Source: Ailanthus altissimus
Lineage: Eukaryota; Streptophyta; Magnoliopsida; Sapindales; Simaroubaceae
NCBI GenBank assembly: GCA_946807835.1
Contig: OX327702.1
Span: 10,974,001-11,038,000, forward strand
Direction of reading: 5' to 3'
Length of the DNA: 64,000 bases
Part shown: positions 35,460 to 48,016 of the stretch, in pieces
Position numbering within the stretch: position 1 is the first letter of the stretch
Layout: each line of letters starts with the position of its first letter
Notes under the pieces: model-generated
Told to the model about the DNA's origin: nothing
The model's input: the letters and a program-made list of their open reading frames with translations, nothing else
Database searches by the model: none
Position numbers and translations under genes: made by a program

Positions 35460-37260
35460 GCCTCATGTAATTACCATAGTCATCCCTGGTTGGGTGAGGG
35501 CTTAGGACTTGAAGCCTTGATTTGTTGAAGCTTTTGTTTTTGTCCTAGTCTGTTATGCACTCTTTCAAATATCTATTCCTGATGAACCAATCTACTTGCT
35601 CTCTTAATTATTTGCACTCATTAATGGTGTTGTTATGATATTGGTAGAATTCATACCTTTTGTCTTATCACACTATTCCATTAGTCCTCTCGTGGCAATT
35701 GACTTTTCAAGTAAGTGTTTTTCTTTTATGGCTTCAAATAAGATTCCCAAAGGGACAGTGAAGGGTACAACTTTAATTTCTTGAATCCTCGCCATAATAT
35801 GGAAATATCTTTATATTTTCTCACCTTGCCTTTTCTCATACGGTCGATCTCTCTAAGGATACTTCATAGCTTGAGGCAGTGTCCTATTTCTCTCTTTTCT
35901 GAACAATTTATTTTATGATGTCTTAACTCCTTAACTCTCATTCCTCCTCCAGTGTTTGTTGCTACCAAACTCTTGGTTTCCTCATCATTTTCAATTCTTA
36001 TATACTTAGGAGCTTAGTTATAGGTGACCACAAAAATTTTGATTGGGTTCTTGGATAAATAATACCAAAATTGATTTAGCTTTAGCCCTACCTTAGCAAT
36101 TTCAATACGGCGAGCAGCTTAAACACCTTTAGTGAATTACTTTTTGATGGAACTGGGCCATAAAATTTCTAAGTCTTTCTATTCTGCCTTGCCTAACCTT
36201 CTTTAGCTGCTAAGAGTCTTTAGATAACTTATAAGCTCTACAGAAATGCTAAAAAAACTTGTCAATCAACTTATAGTAAGAAGAGATACGCTTTCAAACT
36301 TCTGTACTATAAGAGGGTCTGTCCCTCTAAAATCATATAGAATAATTGATATATTTTGTTATACCTCAATCTTACTATAGACAACAAGTTAATCACTTAA
36401 TCCATGTAATGGTTTAGATCATTAGTGCCTTTATAAGTAAGGAGACTATGCAGTTTAAAGGTTGTAGGCAACTTGATATCCTTATGGTTATCAATATGAA
36501 GATACTTTCTTTCCCTCTTGATAGTCTTTAGGGGAGGATTCTTGCACATTTATTTTTCCTAAAATAGCTCATGTAGTCATTCCTCGAGTCCTTGAACCTT
36601 TTCCTCTAGAGGTTCCTTAAGAACTTTGCTTCTTTGTCCTCTGCCTTCTCTAAGCTTCTTCTTATTATTCAAAATTCACCTAGCATTATGCTCATATAGA
36701 TCATTATACTTGTTAACCTTTGAATTTTTTTTAACTCATGCTGAGTCCCCTACCTAATAGTGTGATGCTCAGTCACTGAGTTCTTAGTGTAACATTTTGC
36801 TTAAGGGTTGACTCTCATTAGATGACTATTTTATCTTCTTACCTTTATTTTCTTGGGTAAGTCAAGCGAGAAACTTATTGATCTTGATTGATGGGAAAGG
36901 TTCCATCTGATTAATTTGGTAGGCCTATTGTTTAGCGACTTCTCGAGACCTAAGCTACTCTTCCAACCTTCTATTCCTTTTTAATATTGCTACAAATAGT
37001 TCTCTTAACTTTTCTCTCTTACTTTGCTTGCTTTAGTTCTTTCTCCAATTTGGTTCATTAGGCAGGCACCTTTCTTTCTTGGTGTCCACATTTTCATCAT
37101 AATATACTTCTAAGGATTGGTTCAGGTTATTATGGCCATGATGCTCATTCACCTGCTACTTTTGGATGGTCATTGATTTAGTGATTATCTTGTTTTTCTT
37201 CAATAGTTACCTTTAATAGTTGTATGCTCTTATGGCTTTTCTGTTTTGTTTCCATAGACA
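35460..37260 (-). pseudogene. Tat-type Gypsy gag remnant
   Basis: Support is best at 36,390-36,490, where a minus-strand frame reads HKDIKLPTTFKLHSLLTYKG and then TNDLNHYMD, matching the start of the Gypsy Retrotrans_gag domain (P..FK...L..YDGT.DP..HL). The remainder is heavily decayed and is called by position between protease and the 5' LTR. Confidence 0.6.
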
Positions 37261-37309
37261 GTTGCTAAATTGTTAACCTTAGATTTTAAGCTCTCCTGGG
37301 CCAACGAGT

Positions 37310-38160
37310 TGAATTTATATCTATTTGAGAACAATTACTGAATTTCATAATAGGTTAGATTGAAATTAGATTGGATTGACCACTTTGGAGGCACTAAGCT
37401 AGATGAGCTTTCTGCAACCATAAAAAAGTGTTAGGCCATGCTAGAGTTTTCTCAAGTGATGACCCTTTGATGCTTAAGTCAGCAAGGGGTCTTACGAAAA
37501 AAATAAAGAAGGCCAAAGAAGATTAAAGGAGTCTGAAGGGTTGTACATTCTTCATAAATGGGTTGTGAGAGTTGTTGGTTTTGTTAAAAGAGGAAGAAAT
37601 TAAGAGTTTTAAAAAAAAGAAATCGAAATCTTTTTCTTGGCCCTTCCACCCTCTTTTTATAGATGTGTGTTATAAAAGCTTATAGAATTATGGCAAATAT
37701 GTACCCTTTTGATTTAGGCTCATCCTTAACTTGTTGAAATTAAATTTGTGCTGAGGATCTTGCATCTTTGAAATTCTCGAGGATGAAACCGATTAATTGA
37801 TCCTATGATTATATGGGTTGAATTATTTAAAGATCTTACTTTAGGTCCTCAAATTGACAATAAGTCTTTAGGCCGGTCACTATATACCTTTTCTAAACCT
37901 TCGGAGATTTGTGTGGTCGATTTTGGTGAGGGTTTATATAATTAGCTTAGCTAATGCTGATTTCTAAGGATGCTTGTCGGTGTCAAGGATTTGAGGCCAA
38001 AGACTATGAGTAAACCTCAAGGACATTCCCATGTTGATTACAAGAGTTTTCTCTTAATGATAGGTTAGAGCCTAGAGTGTTCGTATAATAAGTCTTGTCT
38101 TGGGCCTTAAGTGAAATATTCTTAAAAATTTTAAACTTGAGATTTGTGAGTCATTTTAAA
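37310..38160 (-). repeat. 5' LTR of the Tat-type element
   Basis: Direct repeat partner of 30,231-31,065. It begins TGAATTTATATCT on the plus strand; the right end near 38,160 is uncertain because the two copies lose similarity after GAGTCATTTTAAACG. Confidence 0.65.
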
Positions 38161-38208
38161 CGTTCTGAAAAATTAGGCTTAGATTGAATCTCACAATCTC
38201 ACAATATA

Positions 38209-38326
38209 ACTTTTTAAAATGGAATGAAACATCCATAAACAGAACATAAAGAAAACGTGAACAATTTAAAACTTTCACCTTGCAAATTAAAAGTTCACAC
38301 ATGATACAGACATGCATGGAAGCAAC
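38209..38326 (+). repeat. ~120-bp flank repeat, right copy
   Basis: Direct-orientation match of 30,099-30,220, about 50 bp beyond the right LTR. The copies differ at roughly one base in six or seven by eye. Confidence 0.85.
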
Positions 38327-40109
38327 TAATATGGGAATCGGAGAGATTGAACAGATCTTGCTAGTTGCGTAAAGGTTACAATATTCGAATCAAAATATTA
38401 ACAACGACGTCGCTTTCTTTTGAATCCCAACAAAATCAAAAATCTTTTCACTAACAAATTAAATAATATGCATGGAATTGACTACAAGAGCCTACACATA
38501 CACAGGCTAGTTATGTCCAAAAAGCATGCAGCAATACAAAACTCTTCATTCTCTTGGATTAATTTGATTTTGAAAAACAACAATGTTGTCAATTTCCAAA
38601 TTTATATTGAAAACTTTAACTTGTGCTGCAAATTGCAAATAAAGCTGGAGGCTTGCTGCTTGCAGCTCTCTAAATTAATAATAGCCCAAGATTTTTTTCA
38701 TGCCCTATGTTTTAACTTCCCTATTGATATGTGAACTCATAAAGATGATCTCAGCCATTTATATATATCACAATATGACTATATATGTTTGATTATATAC
38801 AGTAATAATAATAATAATTAGAGGTGTAAATGTGAGGTGTGGTTGGGATCTTATAAGTTATAATATTAATATTAATATAATAATATATGGTTAAAGATTT
38901 TCTTTCTTTTTTCACTTCATACAAACAATCAATATTAAATAGCTGATATAAGTATTAGAGAGTATCATTGAATCAGCCTAATGACAATGATATGCGACTT
39001 TCTTGTTTCTTAATGTGAAATTGATAAGAACATACAATTATGATAAATACAACTGATTTTTCGTATAGTATTACAAAGTGTATTTTATGATAAATCTATT
39101 CTATAACCTAAAGTTCATCTACATAGGTGTGACATAATATTTTTATTGCCAAGTGGCAATAAAAGTTTAGTTGACATACAAATTAATATCTGAGCTAGTA
39201 ATGCCACGTGGTAGTTTAAGACAAATTGACAAATAACATGACATATGACGTGGTTACAAGTTTGTTGAAAATTTAATATCACAAATTTATGATAAAAAAA
39301 TATCATGAAGTTATTTCTTATACTAATATAATTTGTAGCTTTTAGAAACTATAAATATATTTTCTCTGTTCAGGAACTTAATTAAATATAACAATTTAAA
39401 TGGCTATAAAATAAATTTAATCATAAAAGTTTTTAATATAATCAGAATCTGCAACAGCAAAATATATTACAACTTCAAAATTTAAAGTACTACTCCACAA
39501 AAAAGAACTGGTGTTCATCTCAACTTATACAACACTGTTTCTACCAATCAAACATAATTAAAACTATCAACAAAGTTCATTTAGCTTATACTACTACAAA
39601 AATAGTTTTTACTTATATTAATTTAGTGTTAGTAAAATTTCACTTACTCCCTTTTATTCTATTATTTCTCTATGCAAAAATTTTTATTGACAATATAATA
39701 AGTGTCACTATTTTGCTGATACCATGTATCAACAACATTGATATAGTATCAACGAATCATTAATACTATAATATCAGTAAATTACTACACCATTATATTA
39801 GAAGCTTAATACATTAATGTTAGCAAACTTTACAGAGAATTAAATAAAATAATGTTAATTTTTACTTAATCTAAAATTGATTTCTTAATCATTTAAAACC
39901 TATATTATTTTACTTGAATTTTCATTTAGTTATAAGCTAAAAGCCCATACATATCATAATCTTCTATTACATATTTCAAGTTGTGCTCTGTTGATATGAA
40001 TGAAATTATTATATATCACAAGTTACAATATGTTTCATATCAATGAAAATTAACTTTCAACTATCATAAAATTACGTTCAACAACCATCACTGTCAATTA
40101 CATATCACA
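38327..40109. other. Intergenic, no gene supported
   Basis: A 104-codon frame at 38,420-38,734 resembles no family I know and has no promoter context I can defend. A perfect 10-bp inverted repeat with a 4-base loop lies at 39,141-39,164 (TTTTATTGCC/GGCAATAAAA), and a G-box-like GCCACGTGGT at about 39,202-39,211. The rest is AT-rich. Confidence 0.4.
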
Positions 40110-40375
40110 AGTTGTACTCTGCTACTGCTGGTGGCTGTTGCTGCTTGTGCTGGAAGCTTCTGCTGTTGCTGGCTGCTGGCTGCTGTTGTGGTGCTTGCAG
40201 CTGCTGCTGTTGGTCGCTGCTATTACTACTGCTTGTGCTGGCAGCTGCTGCTGGTGGTGGTTGCTGACTACTAGTGCTTGTGCTGACAGCTGCTACTGAT
40301 GGTGGCTGCTGCCTGCTACTGCTTGTGCTGGCAACTGCTGCTACTGCTGGCGATAGCTGGTGCTGGAAAAAGATA
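40110..40375. repeat. GCT-rich trinucleotide tract with higher-order unit
   Basis: A GC-rich island in AT-rich DNA built of GCT/GGT/ACT triplets. Blocks of GCTTGTGCTGGCAGCTGCTG type recur every ~60-70 bp with variation. Read on the minus strand, one frame is open across the tract and would encode a Gln/Pro/Ala/Ser-rich peptide ending EYNL-stop, but it has no in-frame ATG after the upstream stop. It may be a simple repeat or part of an exon. Confidence 0.8.
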
Positions 40376-40895
40376 AAGAGTAGTGGAAATGGAAGGTGAA
40401 GAAGAAAGATGAAGCAAAATTGGAGTTGGAAGTACTTACTAATAAACGATTGACCTTTATTATTATTATTTTTTTCTCATGAAGACTAAATAAAATTGGT
40501 TACATTATTTAAATGTAGTGTTTAATTAAATATAAAAGAAAATTCCTTTGGACTAGCTCGATTTAGCTTTTAGGGAAGAATGATGAAAACACATTTGGGA
40601 AAGGAAAATTTTGCTTCAGATTTTCACAACTTAAAGCTATTTATTTTGAAGCCTAGAAAAGAATAAATCAAAGAAAATGGCATGACTAGGAAACATATAT
40701 CATTAGACATGGGAAATATGTTATATAAAGATGCATATGTCTATTGGTCAATAGAGTTTTGATATATTAATTTTGAAGAAACGTCGCACTTTTTGGTGGT
40801 GTTGTTTGGCCGAGTTCCCCAAGACAGCCCCTCTCCCGATCCGTTTCTTTGGTTTGAATCCAATATCTCCTCCCTTAGTTAACATTTTCAATGCA
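40376..40895. other. Spacer, no gene seen
   Basis: AT-rich sequence between the GCT tract and the DeSI-like fragment. Includes CGAGTTCCCCAAGACAGCCC near 40,815 but no reading frame of note. Confidence 0.4.
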
Positions 40896-41227
40896 CTAGA
40901 AGAATTGGAAGATCAATAAATAGGAAGAAATCTTTGTCCCTAGCCGAGCCAGCCGATTCACCCATCCAGAGATATGTTTGCCTGTCAATCTCTACGCAAT
41001 ATCATATGCAAAATAGTTGCAATTCTTGGAGATGAGATTATAGGTAACTCCATGATACTCAGAAGCTGCAGTCTCAATAAATCTTGTGAAATCTGAAGGC
41101 GGCATATTTATATGACCCAATGGAATGGAAGATCGATAAATAAATCCAGGACAGCTCCTTGGTTCTACTTCAAAAAGTCCACTAACTGGGAAATCATGAG
41201 CTCTCAACCCATACTCCTTACCATGAA
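40896..41227 (-). pseudogene. PPPDE (DeSI-like) thiol peptidase, broken exon
   Basis: The minus-strand frame starts after an AG (41,229-41,228) with VHGKEYG, continues HDFPVSGLFEVEPRSCPGF and YNLISKNCNYFAYDIA, then has an in-frame TAG (40,992-40,994) and resumes RLTGKHISGWVNRLARLG to a stop at 40,896. PPPDE proteins are putative deubiquitinating/deSUMOylating isopeptidases with a His in (V)HG and a Cys in KNCNHF; both are visible here, though NHF has become NYF. The TAG interrupts the conserved stretch before RLTGK. The first exon (YDLT...GIFHSG) was not found in the next 1 kb, so this is best read as a truncated, broken copy. A real gene with a long intron and a sequencing error is the alternative. 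Confidence 0.75.
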
Positions 41228-41230
41228 CTA

Positions 41231-42239
41231 TTCATTATATTCAACAAAATAAATTCAAAAGAACAAAAAAAAAAAAAAAACAATGTGTACCGAAGCAAAA
41301 TTCAAATCCAAGGAGTTCATTTATTTTGGAAGAGTTGTAGATCCAGATGGATTTAAATGAAAAAACATTTGGAACAGTGAACTTTAAGTACTTCTACCAA
41401 TCAGGATTACATATAACACCAGTTAGCCCCGCATCCAACAAATCTAAGAGACTCTAATCAATAGTTCTTTCATGAATGAAACATGTATCAGAACTCAACA
41501 AATATCCCCCATCAACTAGGTTAAACTTGATTGGTCTTCAGTCCTATGTCCCATCTCCCTTCCTACTAGGCACACCCCCATTCTAATTTCTATGCTCTAG
41601 ATAAGCCAAGGGATTAGCATTCATTCCCAAACATCGTCAACTTACAAAAACATGAAGTTGCGTTTGACTTGCCTAAACCCGGCGTTGTTTGAAGCTTTAA
41701 GACTTAGCAAACATCAGACCACAATTCAAACACTTCACAAATTTCTTCTATGTGTTTAGGTACAAACAACCTATCTTCTGCCATCGGCCGTTCTGTGCCA
41801 ACCTACAAACTAACACTTGAAACAGAATGGTCCATGTTTCAGACCAACTGTGTAACTGCAACAATGTCATTTTGCTTGAATCAAGGATAACAAGATGTCA
41901 ATCTTCGATGTATGCTACAGATTAAGGCACTAGGTGGCTTAAAAAACACTCCTATTAGATAAAACAAAACCCATTAAATTGATATAAAAATGAAACACAA
42001 TCTAGAACACATTCTCCATCCATTAAATATTACCTTAAACAAGGACGAAAACACTGAACTACAGATATGTGAAAAGCATGCCTATAAATTACATTTAGTA
42101 TCACAAACCATCGTTGATCACGTACTACTATTTAATCAAGCAACCAAATCATCACTTGACTTTCTTTAAATAAAGATCTAACTAGACCTAACAATCCTAT
42201 CTCCACGTATTTCACTCAAATGAAAAGTAGAGGAAAATA
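41231..42239. other. No gene seen
   Basis: Could be intron-derived sequence of the DeSI-like locus on its right side and decayed Gypsy sequence toward 42,240. No coding region or repeat is recognisable; there is an A run at about 41,265-41,280. Confidence 0.35.
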
Positions 42240-42306
42240 ATGATAGACTTATTAAAAAGGACTAGGACGTCTTTGCTTGGTTCACAGTAACATGTCTGGG
42301 ATAAAC
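42240..42306 (+). pseudogene. Tat-type Gypsy pol remnant, left of nested Copia LTR
   Basis: The frame LIKKD-stop-DVFAWF matches the conserved YKDVFAW just upstream of Tat-type reverse transcriptase. The following NMSGIN (family DMPGI.P) is split by the Copia LTR: it ends at TAAAC (42,302-42,306) and continues after the LTR at 44,483. Confidence 0.7.
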
Positions 42307-44477
42307 AGCTGCGGTGTTTCGGCTTTAAACTATATTGAGTATGTGCATGTGGTTTGTATTCATCATATAAAATTCACACACACATATATATATATATAAT
42401 TTATGTATCTCATACATACACATATATGCAGCGAAAGTTAAAAATTTAATTTCTTAAATAATTAATACAATAAATTTTACCTTTTATTACATTAATAAAA
42501 TTAAATAAATATTAATCATATTAATATCAAAATTGAGATTAGTCACCTCACAAGTCTTTAGTACAATTTAAGTTAGAGTACTACTTAAAATGAATTCGTT
42601 GACAATTCTAAAACTCAACAAGGTGAACTTGAGTCGCTAGAATAATAGTTTTATTTTTTACATTGGTTTAACACTTAAACCCTAAATTTAAGACAAATTC
42701 TTTATCTTAGATTTTTGTTTGTTTAATCATTATTCAACACTTAAACAATCAAACAAAATATTATTGTTGTTTCAACGGCCTAAAACTAATAGAGAAAAAT
42801 ATGAAAGTTTTAATTCAACTATTGAATTAAAACATGAAAAATTAATTTTCTCTCTTTTCCTCCGCTTATGGTCAGCCATCTTAATGCAAAAACAACAAAA
42901 TATTTCCATTTTTTTCTTTTGCTTTTCACATTTTCACACACCCAAATACACTAATACATAATATAATATCATTAAATATCAATACTTGGCCATTAAGTAT
43001 ATATTAATATTATATCAAATAATATTATATTATATTATAATGAGATATTTTAATTATTTAATTATTAAATAATCAATGTGTAAAATTATCATTTTATTTT
43101 TTTACATGATTATCAAGTATATTCCCTAGTAGGTTCCATCATACCACACACTTGGGTAGACTTAATCAAGGGCCCACAATGTGCCACATTTCAATGTATA
43201 ATTAGTAAATAATATTTATTAACTAATTAACATATTTAACACTTAAATACAAACACGTGCACATACTATAGTCATGCTAGATATTGCTAGACTGAACAAT
43301 TTAATCCACGGTGCTCCAATGCACAACGAGTACACTCTATATTGCGGGACTCCCCAAGTCCATGCCCAATTCGTCAAATGGAGCTATTCCATGAGTTCGT
43401 GAATAATGCCCCACGCACACATCATGGATATTACAAATTAGCAAGTTGGACCATACAAGCTGAGGTCATAGCGTATACGTAAAGTCCATTCATCATCTAT
43501 ATCCTAGATGTACGGAGACATAGATCAGTACCATCAAATTCCTATAAGAACATCCATGAACTTATCTCCAAATTTGTATTTCTATAAAACAATATCAGCA
43601 AACTTCTTTGTGATATTGTTTAACCCTACGAAAAATTTTTTTTTGAGGTATCTGCTTTTGGCCAAAAGACTTTCTGAAATACAATTCTTGAAGTATCAGG
43701 ATATACAACTTACCAATATGAGCTAATAATCCTATATCTAGGCACACCGAACTCCATAAGCATCAGACTATACCCAGCGACACCCAATAGTCAAACCATG
43801 AAATGTCTCTGACATGCGTAGAGCCAAAGCATGATGGATCACTTATATGCCCACTGTGATGCTCAGGTCAAAGGACCACGAATACTACTCACTTGAGAAT
43901 ATCCTCCATTGATGACTTTATGAGATGTCTATTGGAGGTTCTAGTGAGTCTGTTTAGTATCTAGTTTTAACTGAATACCCACATGCCTATACGAGCTCCA
44001 ACCTCATGATCAGTTAAATATAATCATCTGTACTTTATAGATATAGGCATATACTTATCTATATAATAGAGATTTCTCAACAGACCTGCATCAATAAAAA
44101 TAGATCAGGAACATAGTGTTTCAGAACATATTTGCATAATGACATTTCCTAACACTTGATTGCAACTCTTATAACTATGTCATTATTAGTATACCCTCAT
44201 GCCTTTGTTCCGTTACAGACAAAGCTCTAACTCTTTAGTATTTATAACTTGCTAACTCCTTAACATTTATAATTGTCAGTGATGCAAACTTTTAACGCTA
44301 ATCTAAACTTTTTTAGACCAGATCTGAACTCCTTCAGATCATATAATGTCTGTAGCGTTACAAACATCGTACCATATAAGACTAATATTAATGATTTTAT
44401 AGAAATATATATTGTATAAATGTTAACAATTAATTTTCATATAATATTGAAATGACACATAAGCACTATCTCCAACA
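42307..44477 (-). mobile_element. Copia-type solo LTR nested in Tat pol
   Basis: Family LTR ending TCTCCAACA. It carries the shared CAACGAGTACACTCTATATTG, CATACCCAGCGACACCC and CAGATCATATAATGTCTGT blocks. TAAAC occurs at 42,302-42,306 and 44,478-44,482, and removing the LTR plus one TAAAC joins the flanking Gypsy coding sequence in frame, which fixes the insertion to the base. The left end reads AGCTGCGG rather than the expected TG, so its terminal bases have mutated. No internal Copia sequence is present. Confidence 0.85.
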
Positions 44478-45143
44478 TAAACCTCGAAGTAATAAGCCCT
44501 AAACTAAGTATTAAGAGAGATTACTAGCTAATAAGACAAAGATAGATAAGGTTTGGTGTTGAGTAGAATAAGATCATTAGCGATGAGTTTAATAAGCTAC
44601 TAGAAAGGGGCTTTATCCTTGAAGTTCGCTATCTAGATTTGTTAGCCAATGTAGTGGTTGTACCAAAGAAGAACAAGAAGTGGCAAATCTATATAGATTA
44701 TATAAATTTCAATAAAAGGACTCCGAAAGATTTCTTTCCACTTTTTAAAATCGATTTAATGGTAAACACGACAACCAGATACGGAGGGTTGTCATTTGGA
44801 CACCTACAACAGATATAATCAGATCAAAAGTGGATCAAAAAATATGGAAAAAAAAAGTTTTGTAACTGAATGAGAAACCTTATATTACACAATAATGTTG
44901 TTCAGCCTTAAGAATATAAGAGCGACATTATAGTGGCTTGTTAGCAAAGTCTTTAGAAAGCTTATTAGAAGGATTGTGTAAATGTATATAAATGATATGA
45001 TGGTCAAGAGCAAGAAATCAGAGGATCATATTACATCTACATGAAGTATTCAATGTCTTAAGAGGGTATTAGATGTGCTTGGGCCCAACTAAATAAACTT
45101 TTGGGAATCTCAGCATACCCTTCTCAAGTTCAAGCACACAAGA
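44478..45143 (+). pseudogene. Tat-type Gypsy reverse transcriptase remnant
   Basis: Frames give EVISPKLS, then FNKLLERGFILEVRY and NVVVVPKKNKKW, the RT start of Tat elements. After more decay comes YINDMMVKSKKSEDHI, the YIDDMLVKS box with one catalytic Asp changed to Asn, and GISAYPSQVQAHK before the frame is cut by the Tekay-type element at 45,144. It resumes at 58,201. Stops and the active-site change make it inactive. Confidence 0.8.
45139..45143. repeat. Target-site duplication, left copy (CAAGA)
   Basis: CAAGA immediately precedes the left LTR and follows the right LTR at 58,196-58,200. Confidence 0.95.
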
Positions 45144-47973
45144 TGTCACGCCCAAGACCCAAAAGATCCGACACACGACATCACTTACATTCATTCACTA
45201 CATATGTACTCATAAATAATATTACACAAAATTTTCAACTTTCATTCAACACAGGAATCCTTAGCAAGTTGCTAGTAAGTTCAACACTAAAATCAACCCA
45301 TAACCTAACATATAAATATAAACTTCTCTTGACAATATTTAAACATTCATTTCAATTTCTTTCAGAATTATAGCAATTGAATTATGACTAGAACAATTAT
45401 TAAACCGGAGATACGCAGAGTTTTCTCAGAGATTAACACTCTACTACGTCACCAGTAGCAACTTTGTTACCGGGAGCCCAGAATATATCCATTGCAAATT
45501 CTTACTTAAAATCATCCAATAACCACACTTTATAAAACTTAAACCAAATCCAATCCACACACAATGAAATAATACATAAGTATTTACTCAATAGGGCAAA
45601 TCAAATATCATATCCCACGTGTCCCCAAATGAAACACTCGGTAACTTAGCAACTTAGGGAACCCAAGGAACAGCAGAAGCTTTGCCAAATCCGCTAAGCA
45701 CACATGTACCTTATTTACTTGAAATCACCATAAACTATAATGAGTATAAAACTCAGTAAGCATACTAGTTTTTTATATATCAAATACAAATACATATATG
45801 TACACAATGCATATGTATGATATGCTGTGATCAATCAAAATCATAATCTTATCAAATCACATATCATGTAAGCGCTTACACATTCTTTCAAAACACATAA
45901 TAGGAATACTATCACTCAACTACTACTTAGTAGGACTTACATATCACATATCATATAATGAGTAAAATGTCACTCGTAGGTGACATACCGTATGAGAGGA
46001 ATAGTACAAGTGAGGTTTTTAAATCACACATATATAATGCTCATGCTTGAAGGTAAAAGCCAAACCCTCACCCTGATCATCGGTGAGTCCTCTCACATGC
46101 ACCAATACGCCACCACACGAATGTGATGACTCACTCTTTCTTTAGGTACCAATAGGATCCTCCCTACATACGGAACACATAACATATACCAATCTCGAAG
46201 GAAATGCCACACATAAAGGCTCCACAAATCACATAAAATACCTACTAAGTCAACAGTGAGTTCAAGTACCCTCAAAACACAAAATATTTCTCATGGACAT
46301 ATTACACTTCAAAAGCTCTCTTTGTTAAACATATTTCACTTTGAAAGCTCACTTTCAAAAACACATGTATGTCATGTATGTCCATGCTCACATTCATAAA
46401 TACATATCTTCACATTTCATATCAAAATATACTTTGACATAACATAAATACCACATTTACAAAATCATACAAAATAATTACTACGTTTATTGTGATTTCA
46501 GTAAAAAGTCTAGTATACTTACCTCTTAACACTTTCAGCTACAAGGCTTAAATCTCCTTAACCTATAAATGGAGATTAATCCTTTCATAAGCCTCACAAT
46601 TCACACAAAATACTTTAAATAGCTTACAAAATTATACACAATGCATTTATCACATCAAATTGGTCTAAATACTTGGTTTCTCAAAACCTGTCATTCTGAT
46701 CACTTACACTTAACAAAAATTTCTAATACATCAAATGATGTCCAATTACTCCAAAATCAGAATATACCATTCTTGACTCATATATCCTTCTTATATATAA
46801 ATATTATATCAAAGTTCATACACAATCCATTCCATACACACCATCGAATCCAAACTACTAACCTAACAGGATCAAGATACTTACTGAACAGTATTCAATC
46901 TCCTAATTTTATAAAATCATATACTAACTCAAAAATTATAAAACTATCACATAATTACTCTTGACACATATCTCAGTCTATGATAAATATTTCACTTCCA
47001 AATCACTGCCAAAAGTATTTTAAAACTATTTTATTTCATAACTTTAAAAATCTGTTAATTAAATACTGCAATGAGCTGATACATTCTAGAAAATCATAAC
47101 ACTTCAACCACATTGATCTAAATTCTCAATTCCGAGTACATCACATTAGACATATACACTTATCATATTCCATAAATTTGTAATTTTATAAGATCATTCA
47201 ATAGGTCAAAAATTATTTTCCATTGTAACATACTGTTTACACAGGAAATTTCTAGAATTTCAGGGTCATTTTGGTAAATTCACTAAAAATTCAATTTCCA
47301 GAATTTTCAATCGATTCAAAGTTTTAGATGATTCTAAACATGTCTAATTTTATATACTCAAAATTCAAAACTAGAATCGAATCACAATAATTTATGAAAT
47401 TCCTAGATCAAGAGACTATCAAGCAGAAACTCCACAATTCATCATGATTTATCAAGCTATCTTATAGATCATCATCAATTCTCACAATATCATACGAAAT
47501 AGACATCAAATCCTCAATTATACATATTTTCAAAAATTAAAACTTAAAGAAATTAACTTAATTAACACCAATAAATTGAGAAATAGTTGTGATATACCTC
47601 TTAAGATCCAAAATTCCAATTTCTTCTTCTTTTTCTTCTTCTTCTTCTCTTTCTCTCTCTTCTATTTCTCTCTTCTCTCTCTCAAAAGGGATAGCTCGAC
47701 CCAAAAATGAGTAAATTAGGGTTTCAAAAGTGTATTTTTATACTAAGGGGTAAATATTTGATATTTACGAATTTGTCCGTAAAACTTTCAAAGTATTACA
47801 ATTTGGTCCCTAAAATAAATCTAAAGTCTTACAAATAAACCCAATACTAATAGTATGTCCTTAACTTATAAAAACACTATAAATAGCAATATAAAAATCA
47901 AGGATCACCCACATACAAATAAAATATATATATATATACATATTCTTACCGGTTATGGATACTGGTTACTACA
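45144..47973 (-). repeat. 3' LTR of the chromovirus
   Basis: Starts TGTCACGCCC, ends GGTTACTACA; 2,830 bp. On the sense (minus) strand a TATAAAAA box lies at plus 47,735-47,742, followed by the GA-rich leader seen as a CTT/CTCT tract at about 47,617-47,683. Nearly identical to 55,350-58,195 and 5,486-8,336. Confidence 0.95.
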
Positions 47974-47987
47974 ATTTTCCCCTCCTT
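47974..47987 (-). other. Polypurine tract
   Basis: The minus strand reads AAGGAGGGGAAAAT directly before the 3' LTR start (TGTAGTAACC). This is the plus-strand DNA priming site of the retroelement. Confidence 0.9.
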
Positions 47988-48016
47988 ATAAGAATTTTAT
48001 CCTCGAAATTCATAAC

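Larger units (their letters stand above)
30231..38160 (-). mobile_element. Degenerate Tat-type Gypsy retrotransposon with nested Copia solo LTR
   Basis: Two related ~840-bp direct repeats (30,231-31,065 and 37,310-38,160) bound a minus-strand interior with gag (35,460-37,260), protease (34,980-35,275) and reverse transcriptase (31,740-32,430) remnants, in the order expected for 5' LTR on the right. A 2,125-bp Copia-type solo LTR (32,848-34,972) sits between protease and RT. RNase H and integrase are missing or too decayed to see. LTR ends are approximate, and neither a clear polypurine tract nor a primer site was found. The two LTRs have diverged strongly, so the insertion is old. Confidence 0.7.

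Noticed and set aside
38420..38734. 104-codon frame starting MNPNKIKNLF
   Set aside because: No recognisable domain, no supporting context; could be chance in AT-rich DNA.
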